16,947 nt of DNA, from contig NW_019091389.1 of the NCBI RefSeq assembly GCF_001949145.1, positions 11,635 to 28,581 on the forward strand, written 5' to 3'. Origin of the DNA: Acanthaster planci. Lineage: Eukaryota > Echinodermata > Asteroidea > Valvatida > Acanthasteridae. Positions 8,601-16,947 of the stretch are shown here, piece by piece. The position numbers and the translations under genes were made by a program. Position 1 is the first letter of the stretch, and each line of letters starts with the position of its first letter. The notes below the pieces were generated by a model, which did not search any database, was not told where the DNA came from, and saw only the letters and a program-made list of their open reading frames with translations.

Positions 8601-10040
8601 GCCTACATGTATCAGTTTGAATAACCTACCAAGCATCAGCCAATTTGCCATGTTTGCAGGCACAAAAAAATAAAAATAGTTTACGGCATTTGTTGCATTG
8701 TTTGTATCTTCCTCTACTTCTGACACAGGAAGGTCTCAGAGCACTGCAACTGTATCTTTGTCAACTTTGATATGTTTGCCATCGTAGTGCCACAAGGTGG
8801 CACTGAACAAGCTTACCAAATGTGTGCAGTGGTCTTTGTTGCTCCTCACCTGAATATATGTACATAATCATAGGCACCACTCTTACAGAGGAAAGAATTT
8901 ACCAAGTACATGTAAATGTGTGCATGACAGATGGACACGGGTATTATTTCTTTGCTGACATTACATGTATATTCTTACAAAAGTCAGTTTCCAGCAAAAC
9001 AGTACGTGACATGCACTGATAGTTAAGTGTGGACCAAATACCGTGAAATAAAAATTTACTGTTTTAATATGTTTTCTGACAGATCCTTGGAGCAATCAAA
9101 TCATTTGAGGAAAATTTTTACAACTGCTAATAAAGTAAGAGCTTGACAAAAAATAACTTTCATCCTTACAGGCATTGTCACTTATATTAACTTTGGGGCT
9201 AAAGTACATACATGTACATGTACTTAGTTTAATTAATGTGTCATACTTTCACACTTAAAAAGTGTGTGTGGTGACTGACTGTAACACTTGCTAGAAATTC
9301 ATTTGAAAACAGTGATGCTTTAATGAGCAAAGGACTGAAATGTTGCAATTTACCACCTATACATGCACTGTGATAAATTCTGTTTGTCCCTGTATAGACA
9401 GGTTGGTGACAAGTAAAAATTGTTATAAATGGATTTGTTACGCATACATGTAAATTTAAAAGTATGTACAGGTTCAATAGCACTGGCATGGGTGAATTCA
9501 ACTTACAACCGTATAAATGTACATGTACCTCACACATTCTTTATTAACCACTGTATGTGTGGTAAGCCAAAAAAAGCATGAACACAGGGTCTCAGCAAAT
9601 ATTGCATGATAACAGGACTTCTTTCGTCTGTTTCCTACTTGGGGGGTGGGTAGAATTTTTCATTTCAATGCAATTTCAGAATAAGAATATCTGTCAGAGT
9701 TGGGGGCTTTTGGTGGGAACAGGAGGTTCTGTGACGCAGACAAGTGTGGCCATGTCCAGACATAATGGCTGTGGCTAAGATGAAGAAGCCTCCCCCGCCC
9801 ATGCAGTGACTGCAGTCACTTCCCATAGACTGCTGTGTTACGCCTTACCGCAGGCGGTTGGTTTGGTCACAGCCCAAAAACAGTGGTGAACATGCAATGG
9901 CTTTTGTGAATCAACCCAATTTCCAACTTAACGCACACACACCCACATGACACATTCAGGCGACAGGAAATGCAGGCCCTGGGATGCAATGGGAAAATGT
10001 TAATTACCACAAAATGCAGGGCTTTTTGCAGTTATTCCAC
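5676..10040. other. GGACT 3' UTR and intergenic DNA between convergent genes
   Basis: This is CpG-poor, AT-rich sequence without a convincing gene on either strand. Open frames of 65-98 codons (for example 6457-6687, 7093-7359, 9241-9537) have no recognisable motif and no splice logic. Candidate GGACT poly(A) signals on the + strand are ATTAAA at 5915-5920 and 6045-6050; the first AATAAA is not until 7358-7363, so the transcript end is uncertain. Small features are GTAAGATCTT twice near 7516 and 7545, a 16-bp perfect palindrome AGTGACTGCAGTCACT at 9805-9820, and ACATGTAC runs near 9208 and 9517. Confidence 0.6.
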
Positions 10041-10043
10041 AAA

Positions 10044-10087
10044 TTTATTATTTCATAAACCACCACTGACAGCTTCCTTTTTTTATT
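10044..10087 (-). terminator. Candidate CDV3 poly(A) signals
   Basis: Two AATAAA hexamers on the minus strand lie at 10082-10087 and 10044-10049. Scanning by eye, I found no other AATAAA on that strand between the CDV3 stop at 12193 and here. Transcription of CDV3 therefore probably ends near 10,020-10,070. Cleavage position and use are inferred. Confidence 0.45.
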
Positions 10088-12192
10088 ACAGACAGGGTGC
10101 AAAATAAAATTAAAAACCTGCTCAGTTTTGGATTGGATAACTCGACCCCAACTTGTACATTAAGAATCGTTACAAATCCCATAAAATCCACAACTGTGCA
10201 GGAAACTAATGGCTCCCTTTTATACAGTACATTGTACGTTTTTTAAAGTTTCAAGGAGCGTAAAAGCCTGAGCACAGTTACAGTGGCTAGGATCTACCTT
10301 GCGTAATCCTGCTTGAGGTCCTCCCCCCCAACAAATTGGGAATTTGGGCAGATCTGGAGGAGTAATGGTAGTAGACCAACTCAAATACAGTGTAAATATT
10401 AGTGTTATAAAAGTCATTCTCAGAAAAAAAATTTGCAAATGGCAGGAAGACTTCACCCTCGATGGGTATTTTGTCTTCAAAGCCACAGACCATATCCCAG
10501 TGGCCTTTTTCTCTGCCTGTGGGCCACCACAGTTCCGGGTAACCTCAGCTGCTAAGCTGATTGTCATCCAAGATTAACTAGCAAGTTTTTCCAGTATTTT
10601 TGCATCCTGAAGTATGAACAAAAGTGATGGATAGCATGATTCCTATGTGTAAACTTCATTCTTTTTCAGGTCCTGTTGTGGAAGATTACACACAGTGTAT
10701 CAAGCCTGCATAGAAAACAACTTGGGGGTAGATTGAAATGGGGTAGCCTTGGTCGAAGCGTTCATCTTAAGCTGCACTGCACAAACCAGCTTTTCACAGC
10801 CTCCACTGTGCACAAGTACATGTATGTTTGCAATTAAAAAATTAAGAATCAGTGACCTCACACAGCCAGGGGGATGTAAATCAACAAAACGCAAATGCCT
10901 TCATGCAACACAAAGGTCTGGGGCAGTACTCATGATAATAACCCAAGCTTGAGTTCAAAAGACACTTTCTATTGGTCTACAGATTAACTGCTGCATGCAT
11001 CCAGCATGCACCCACATGGCCGTGCCAGGGTTATGTTATATGTGTGTGTAGAATCCTGCACATTGCAGTCAAGTGAAATTTTCTCAGGTGTTGAAGATTG
11101 GTACTGTCTTTTCATGGTGATAAGGTCATGGGGCCAAAAGTAGCTGTACACATAGACCTACTCAGCTTGGTTCGGAGTTGTCTCACACGCCTCTCACACA
11201 GTAGCACACGATGAGTAAACTTTAAATTTCGGTCCAAGTCACATGAAAGACGTTGGTTCCATGACACACACACTCTATGGTTGTTCGACACAAAAAATCA
11301 AGCAGGTAATAATTTACGACTTAAAAATTCACTATGAATAAAGAGAGTTTTCGTATAACGGCGCATGAGGTCAGCTAAGCTTGGCCAACTTATGTTTTGA
11401 GATAAAAATAAAGAAATTCATAAGCCATTACGAACAGGCATGCAACTTTGACAAAACTAAAAAGGAGGAAACTCCAATATTTCCGACATTTTGTACAGTG
11501 CTTTTCAATTCCTAATGGGACCAGTGAGAAGTGAAAAATGAGGAAATCAGCTGATCTGAGGAAAAGTTGCATGCTTGTACAAACAGTTGGACCAAGGCAT
11601 TCATCCAGGTCTCAGCTGATTTGGGTATCAGGCTGGCCGTGCGAGGTCACAGTTTGCCTTGATGTTTCCACTGTGCATGAAAAACAATGGTAGAAGAGAT
11701 AGCTAGCTCATGCGGTGCGGTTAAACACAAACACCTCAACCAAGGCTAAGATGGGTGGGGAAAAATATGAAATGTTGATCTACTGTTGATCTCGGTGGAG
11801 GGTGTTCAACTTCCAGCATTGACTCATGACAAATCTATCAATCACAGTGATTCAGGCATGCCCAATCACCTGGCTTGAAATATCTCGGTACCTCAGAGAA
11901 TAGTCCAGCTTTCTATGTACATTCCAAAAAACTTCCACTGATCATATTCCCTCACTGAGCTGAGAACTTGCTGACTTCAGTGGCGAGATGTTCAAAGTTT
12001 TCCGCATTGTTTTTTCAATTAATATCTTCTCAGAACAAGGTCTATGTACATACGTTGTGCATGGCCACTACATAGGAAGCTGTACATGGACATGTCCTTG
12101 TGTTAACAGAGACCAACAATCATGAGTCAGATCCAGTGTCTGGATTTTGTAGTTTATCTTCTCCAAGTTCTTTGGGGAAAGCTTCCCCGTTG
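10050..12192 (-). other. Probable CDV3 3' untranslated region (about 2.1 kb)
   Basis: This sequence follows the CDV3 stop codon without a visible splice need. It runs to the first AATAAA signals on that strand. Vertebrate CDV3 mRNAs also carry long 3' UTRs, as far as I recall. The opposing open frames at 10,220-10,577 overlap each other on both strands and show no motif, so I do not call a gene. Confidence 0.45.
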
Positions 12193-15100
12193 TCAGTTCT
12201 GCCCAAGGGCAGCAAAGCGATTTTCTAGATCCAGTTTGGGTCCTTGGTTTGCAGGGTTGGGCATACTGGGGCCTCCTCTCGTCACTTTCTCAAAATTTTT
12301 GTCAGAGTTCTTGTCACTGCAGACAAAACAAAACAAGTCATGTAAACATAAAAACAATACCATTTTTCTAAACATAGTTTTTTTACCATGACTGTAAATA
12401 TGATCTTTTTTTTATTGTCAAGACAGCACCCTACAAACAACCTTTACAATTCTACCGAAAAGAGAATTACAGTGTTGATAATTTGTCCATGAAGTCTCTG
12501 TAACCTTTCATCATGGAGTCAAGGATCACAGTTGGTATGCTTCATAGTAAAGGCTGACCCAACTCCACCCAAATTTTTTTCAAAGAACGAAAATAAATGC
12601 TGCTTTGACTCGGAATGATCTGATCTCACAGGTCCTGAGGCAAAACCATTCCCTTCAAAAACATTTAAAAAAAAAAGAAATCCACTCACGTATGTTTAGC
12701 AATATCTGAGCTGGCGGCCAGCGACGGGAACTCCTGCTCACTAGAGATCTGTGGAGCAGCCTTGCTCTTTCCACCTAATCGCGAGGGGGCCAAGCTGGTC
12801 TTGGTGGCGGGCTGGCCACGTAGGCTGGGTGGTATGTACTTGCCCGATTTGACGATGGGAGCCACTGCTGGCTCAGTAGGGGGTGGGGCCCCTTTCTGAG
12901 CAACTTCTGCTTCATTGTCCACAGCTGAAAAAGAAACAGTGAAAGTCATATCTTCGGGGTCATTGGTTGGATGAGACAGGATGATAGCGGAAGTGTAAAT
13001 AATACAGTACACTTGTAAGATTAGACTGTATTCAGTGCATCCATTCCTGGCATTAACCCTCCTGAGCTCCTTAAACATTTGAATTGGCCAATTCCACACA
13101 AGGAGATGTCTCGATAATTAGACAAAAGGTGCTCTCTGCAAACACAGAGATGAAAGTTTAGAGCAGTGTCTGCTCCCTAAAATCTTGCAAAAATGTCAGA
13201 TTCCAAACTGTACAGCACTGCTTTGTAGGGATGCAACGTTTTCCCCTTTACACACAATTTACAGGGTAATCCACTTTTGGAGGGGGGTATCATCAGATTC
13301 ATGAGTGTGCAAAATGAACTGGTTCCTCCAACACCCCCCCTCCCTCCGTTCCTCAAGAGTACAGCTGAAAATGATGGCCAATTATTTTCCAGTGTATGAA
13401 AAGCATGCATGAAATGTGGGCTGTTGACCCTTCTCCTGCATTTTTTTATGCTCGTGAAAATCACTGGGAAACAATGAATGATCTCTTAATATTTTCCTTT
13501 CACAAGAATTTTGTTAGCTGAAGTTTGACCCCTGGGGGATTCCATATGAAGGTGGAAATTTGGTCATGCTGTTACCGACCTCATTGTTTCCAATTCGAAA
13601 ATCTATAATTCCAAAACAGCGAGAAGTTTTAGAAAAAATAGAAGTACAAGTAACTGTGCTCCTTCTTGCTTCCACTCTCTTTTGAAGTCCTTGTGTCTAA
13701 AAATTACCTACAATAATGAGGTCAGTAACAGCATGGTGAAAAATCCACTTTTGCATAGAATGGCCTTTAAGTTGAACTTAATTTGTTTCACTTTTTTCGG
13801 CTGACTAACCCTCTGTCTGTTCATCTCCCCCAGAACAGTTTTGAGTGCAGCGTATCCTACCTGTTTCCAGCTTATTCCAAGGCCCACTAGGCACAGCTCC
13901 TTTGCTCTTGACTGGTTCTCCGTTCTCATCCAATTCTTCCTCTTCCTCTTCCTCCACATCCTGGTCAGGATTTGCACTGATATGAAGAGCACAAAAGGGA
14001 TTTCACATGAAAGTCATCAGTGTCGTACTTGGATCATCACAACTTCTCCTCACTGAACTTTAAGATAATGCACTAGGCCAAAGCCTAGCATCCAACTCCT
14101 ACACAACACACTGAGAAGAATCAGTTGCATCAAAACTTTTGAAGAAATACATGTTTGTCAAGCAAAGTGTTTGCACATCTCAGGTCCCCAGTGATATTTG
14201 CAATCTGTTCATCAATGTATTGGGTTCTTCCACTGCGCTTGTAAATGACTTAGGTGAATCAGAAAAACGAAAGTTTTGGAGAAAATCTGCATGCATGAAG
14301 GTGATGATTTAGTGTTTCCCACTAATTGCTCTACTCATGATGGAAAATCAGCCAAAAACCACGGTGGAAAATCAGCCAAAAACCATGAAGTATCCTGGAG
14401 CTGGACCTGTTTTCTCCACAACTGATGAAAACTTAAAGAATCTGAATGAAAAATCAAACTATAATTGCCTACAGAGTGCATGTCTGGTCACATGTACATG
14501 TACAATGTAGGAAAACTTTCAAAGAGAGGCCATTCAAGAGACAATACAAAATTAAAGGTACTCAATCAAGCAAGCAAAATTCCACTGAATTTTATCATTC
14601 ATCAGAAGGTTTTGAATTCCCACCAACCTCGTTTTTCAGGATCACATACACACATTGGATTCAAAACTGTACTGCATAGTAGGTAGACTTTTAACAGGTT
14701 AAAAAAATCCTCAGGAAAAAATGACACTGGCTTGTGCTTGATAAATGTGAGTAGCCTGCTGCATACTGCTTTTGAAATGGTTTGTATAAAATTATTTTCA
14801 CAAACCTTATTTGTAGCTGGATCTTCAGCCCACTATAATCTTTTTCTTTTTCTTCTTCATTGTCTCTCCAATCATCTTCATCCTAAAACAAGGATTGCAA
14901 GGGGACAAGGTTACTCTTCTTCATTACAACATCATATAAACCCTAACCTTCTCCACCCACACAGAATTAAACAGTAGTAAAGTGTTTAATTCTGTGGGAT
15001 AGGACTGGTAGGCCCATAACAGCTGGTTTTTGCATTGGGTTTGGCATACCTCAGAAAAACAAAGTCCAGCAGCCTCTGTGCACAAAGTCCATATGGGTGT

Positions 15101-16182
15101 TTAACTTTGTGTGAATGGGGAAGGTTAGGGCCAGCAACCCTTGGGGGGGGACACTAATGTTTGAACCAGACAGTGATAAACTGGTTGATCCCAATTGCTG
15201 TTTTACCAGCGACTATGTATCAGGCGACTTGAGGAAGCCTCATGTATGTGTGAATGCTATGAATGTGTTGAAAGAAACAGCCATCCGGGCATTTTGATGA
15301 GTCACATGTCATTGCTGTGCCAGCGCAACATAGAGGGATTAGACAAGCGAATGTGTGCGTGCCAGTGGTGCCATACATACAGCAATGATTTTACACTCAA
15401 TCCGAAGTCATGTAAATTCATGAAGTACTAGTACTAGTAGTACGTGTATTGCAGTCCACCACTGTTAAACATGTTAAAGTTCTCTATTCCACTATGCCGT
15501 GCTCTGGAAATCTACAGTTTCATTGCTGTCTGGTTCAAAGACCAAACAGATCCCGACTGTGTTTATCGCCTGATCATTAAGACAATGATTGGGAATGAAC
15601 TGATGTAGGCCTAGGCCTAGTAAAAGAATGGCCACGTTTACATGGTCGAGACGACCAACTACTAACTAGTGCTACAGACCAAAATTTCACAGACAGAAAC
15701 AGTGGAATAGCCCAAAACGGCACGAATGGTAAATTACATTACACTGAAAATTTTGACTGGTGCAGTCGGCAAGATGAACAGGATTGGTCGAATTTTATTT
15801 AGGCCTAGGCCGAACTCCACCACCAGCTTTCATGGCTATCCACTAACCTGCTAACGTCATGAACGTTATCTGGTTATGGCCACGACAAGCTGACAAGGAA
15901 TATAATCGTGGCCAATGTCACACGTAGTCGTAGTAAATATGCTCACAAATATACAAAACACAACCTTACCCCTATAATATCTTTAATTTTACTTTTGTCC
16001 TCTGTTTCTTTTGGAGGTGGCGGCTTTTCTTTCTCTTTTTCTTTCCGCTCTTTCTTGAGGTCAGCTTCTGTGAGTCGCTTTGCGATTTCTTCCGTCGTGC
16101 TTTTTGCAAATTTGCTCTTGCTTTTACTCTTTTTACTCTTATCTTTCTTCGCAAAGAAATCCTCTAACGATTTATCACTCAT
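12193..16182 (-). CDS. CDV3: CDV3 homolog, five coding exons, 254 aa
   Basis: The exons on the minus strand are 16182-15970, 14882-14806, 13976-13861, 12924-12690 and 12316-12193 (stop at 12195-12193). All junctions are GT-AG and stay in frame (765 nt). The ATG context is CACCATGA. Matches to vertebrate CDV3, in order: the N-terminal SLEDFFAKKDKSKK (residues 5-18; vertebrate SLDNFFAKRDKKKK), DEDDW...EKDYSGLKIQ (72-93; DEDEW...DYSGLRVQ), an acidic run with seven Glu (105-111), SGPWNK (127-132), SGKYIPPSLRG (162-172; SGVYRPPGARL), ISSEQEFPSLA (195-205; YSDTQFPSL) and the final LDLENRFAAL (242-251; LQLDNQYAVL). Length is close to the 258 aa of human CDV3. The protein is highly charged, low-complexity and probably disordered, with no signal or membrane segment. 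Its molecular role is poorly known; the name comes from induction in carnitine-deficient mouse heart. Confidence 0.95.
12317..12689 (-). other. CDV3 intron 4 (373 bp)
   Basis: It begins GTGAGT after codon-214 bases AC and ends CTGCAG. It splits a Thr codon (AC|T). No other feature is seen in it. Confidence 0.88.
12925..13860 (-). other. CDV3 intron 3 (936 bp)
   Basis: It begins GTAGGA and ends TTTTTCAG, splitting an Ala codon (G|CT). The open frame on the minus strand at 13177-13464 lies wholly inside it and has no recognisable motif. Confidence 0.88.
13977..14805 (-). other. CDV3 intron 2 (829 bp)
   Basis: It begins GTTTGT and ends ATATCAG, splitting a Ser codon (AG|T). It contains the 24-bp tandem duplication at 14341-14388 and an ACATGTACATGTAC run near 14490. 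Confidence 0.85.
14341..14388. repeat. Tandem duplication of a 24-bp unit in CDV3 intron 2
   Basis: Bases 14341-14364 and 14365-14388 are identical for the first 21 bases (starting tggaaaatcagccaaaaacc) and differ only in the last three. It is a simple head-to-tail duplication. Confidence 0.93.
14960..14996. repeat. Perfect 13-bp inverted repeat with 11-nt loop
   Basis: CACAGAATTAAAC (14960-14972) is the exact reverse complement of GTTTAATTCTGTG (14984-14996). It lies about 80 bp inside CDV3 intron 1, upstream of exon 2 in the transcript, close to the acceptor. Confidence 0.9.
15606..15811. repeat. Dispersed TAGGCCTAGGCC motif, two copies
   Basis: TAGGCCTAGGCCTAG lies at 15606-15620 and TAGGCCTAGGCC at 15800-15811; a related ATAGGCCTAT occurs at about 16937-16946. 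The short self-complementary motif recurs near the CDV3 first exon. Function is unknown; it may be simple-sequence background. Confidence 0.6.
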
Positions 16183-16699
16183 GGTGATTTGCCGCTGTGC
16201 TTTAATGTTTCGGGAAAATATCAGAAGAAAAGGAGAAATTTGACGTGGAAATCTGTTCCAGCTGCGAAACGAAATTCCATGCCCGACCAGCTCAATCCTT
16301 GATCCTACGACAATTTCCCACAATGCAACACAATGTCAACGCTCAAAGTTCACAATGAATATGCAAAGCCAATATCAAAGGTTATCAAAAAATTTCCATG
16401 TCGACAGCGCTTCATGCATCATGGGCTAGTGATTTTCCATTCGGACTAGCTTGACTTTTTTATTATCATTTCACAGATCATTCCGGTTGATTGAGAGTCG
16501 TTCACACGCTTAATACCTATGTCTTGTTTTTGCGAGTTTAGATCTAATTCTGATTAGTATAATTCACAACTAAAAGAGGAAAAAACAGTAAGCTTCGCCT
16601 GTGACCATCAGTCATCAGCTCAAGAGTAACCGACAGCGCTTCTCCCGCCAAGCTGCAGCTGCCGGCCGGCTTACTCTTTGCTCGTACACAGGGGTGGTA
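16183..16699. promoter_or_regulatory. Divergent intergenic region with CDV3 5' UTR and probable bidirectional promoter
   Basis: About 517 bp separate the CDV3 ATG (minus strand) from the ATG of a candidate gene on the plus strand. CpG is more frequent than in the gene bodies. The Staf-like site sits within it, and a CTCCCGCC element (16641-16648) lies near the plus-strand start. I see no convincing TATA box. Transcription start sites cannot be placed from sequence alone. Confidence 0.45.
16315..16332 (+). promoter_or_regulatory. ZNF143/Staf-like binding motif upstream of CDV3
   Basis: TTCCCACAATGCAACACA matches the Staf consensus YWCCCRNMATSCMYYRCR (from memory) at 17 of 18 positions. It is preceded by ACGACAAT, reminiscent of the ACTACAA extension seen at many animal promoters. 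It lies 133 bp upstream of the CDV3 ATG and 368 bp upstream of the divergent exon, in the position expected of a shared promoter. Confidence 0.5.
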
Positions 16700-16908
16700 A
16701 TGTACGAACCCCGGTCAACAATCATATTACTGAGTAACACCGTTGGATTCTTCTGCTGTGATTTCCTTTCATTGAGGACAGCAAGTTATCAGCATGGTTC
16801 GCTTGACGATTCTGCTTTTAAGCTCGATCAAGAGTCTTCCATCAAGAATGGACCATTTTTCGAAGTTTTCACCGTCACCCCTCTCAATAAAGCAATTCTT
16901 GGATTTCG
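16700..16908 (+). CDS. First coding exon of an unrecognised gene (partial)
   Basis: ATG at 16700 opens 69 codons plus two bases, ending at a good donor (TTTCG|GTGAGT, 16909-16914), so the gene continues beyond the window. The peptide has a short hydrophobic segment ([19 protein letters not shown], residues 7-25) that could be a signal peptide or membrane anchor. A polar stretch follows, with [15 protein letters not shown] (33-47) and then [17 protein letters not shown] (53-69). I do not recognise the family. The frame stays open upstream to 16601 but has no earlier ATG there. Support comes from the ATG, the donor and the promoter-like DNA before it. It could still be a chance frame. Confidence 0.45.
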
Positions 16909-16947
16909 GTGAGTTCACATTTTTGTCTTAGGCCAAATAGGCCTATT

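Larger units (their letters stand above)
14883..15969 (-). other. CDV3 intron 1 (1,087 bp)
   Basis: It begins GTAAGG directly after codon 71 and ends TTTTAG, phase 0. It contains a 13-bp-stem hairpin at 14960-14996, a tactagtactagtagtac run at 15426-15442 and two copies of TAGGCCTAGGCC (15606-15617, 15800-15811). Open frames at 15115-15431 are intronic and carry no motif. Confidence 0.88.

Noticed and set aside
10220-10577. Open frames on both strands (115 and 77 codons)
   Set aside because: They overlap antisense to each other inside the probable CDV3 3' UTR and resemble nothing I know.
12924-13099. Open extension of CDV3 exon 4 upstream to 13099
   Set aside because: The acceptor TTTTTCAG at 12925 gives the phase needed to join exon 3 and restores vertebrate-like sequence. 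The extension has no homology.
15115-15431. Two overlapping + strand open frames of 60 and 78 codons
   Set aside because: They lie in CDV3 intron 1 on the opposite strand, with no motif and no splice sites that would make a gene.
1-16947. CRISPR array, operon, bacterial or phage defence system
   Set aside because: There are no regularly spaced direct repeats or prokaryotic gene packing. Split genes and intron signals show eukaryotic DNA.
1-16947. tRNA or rRNA genes
   Set aside because: No cloverleaf-compatible A and B box pairs or rRNA-like conserved blocks were seen by eye on either strand.

Overview
The window looks like nuclear DNA of a metazoan, most likely a marine invertebrate and possibly a deuterostome such as an echinoderm. 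The coding regions are split by GT-AG introns and flanked by long AT-rich non-coding DNA. Two conserved animal genes are recognisable. Short ACATGTACATG-type and TAGGCCTAGGCC-type simple repeats recur throughout, as I recall from such genomes. The phylum is an inference; nothing here is diagnostic.

Region 1 (1-3,660) is a relatively CpG-rich graveyard of mobile DNA. It holds the N-terminal part of a RecQ-like helicase broken by a frameshift (1-304), a decayed reverse transcriptase/RNase H segment resembling DIRS/Ngaro-type retrotransposons (654-1010), a small fold-back element (2062-2304), an ACATGTACATG array (2417-2497), two NRF1-like motifs (2524-2578), a striking 102-bp perfect palindrome with no spacer (2731-2832) and a second, imperfect fold-back element (3480-3660).

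Region 2 (4,255-5,675, + strand) is a two-exon GGACT gene (gamma-glutamylaminecyclotransferase, 174 aa). Its coding exon 1 is preceded by a good splice acceptor, so an untranslated first exon probably lies upstream. Region 3 (5,676-10,040) is CpG-poor, AT-rich, non-coding DNA between the tail-to-tail genes.

Region 4 (about 10,040-16,182, - strand) is a complete five-exon CDV3 homolog (254 aa) with an apparent 3' UTR of about 2.1 kb. All five coding exons join in frame at GT-AG sites. Region 5 (16,183-16,947) holds the CpG-richer CDV3 promoter with a ZNF143/Staf-like motif, and then the first coding exon of an unrecognised gene pointing the other way (16,700-16,908). The two genes may share a divergent promoter.

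The two identified genes have no obvious functional link. GGACT completes breakdown of transglutaminase crosslinks. CDV3 is a conserved, charged, apparently disordered cytoplasmic protein of poorly known function. I found no convincing new multi-gene system. The strongest unusual signals are the perfect palindrome with its Z-DNA-like centre and the TE remnants beside it.
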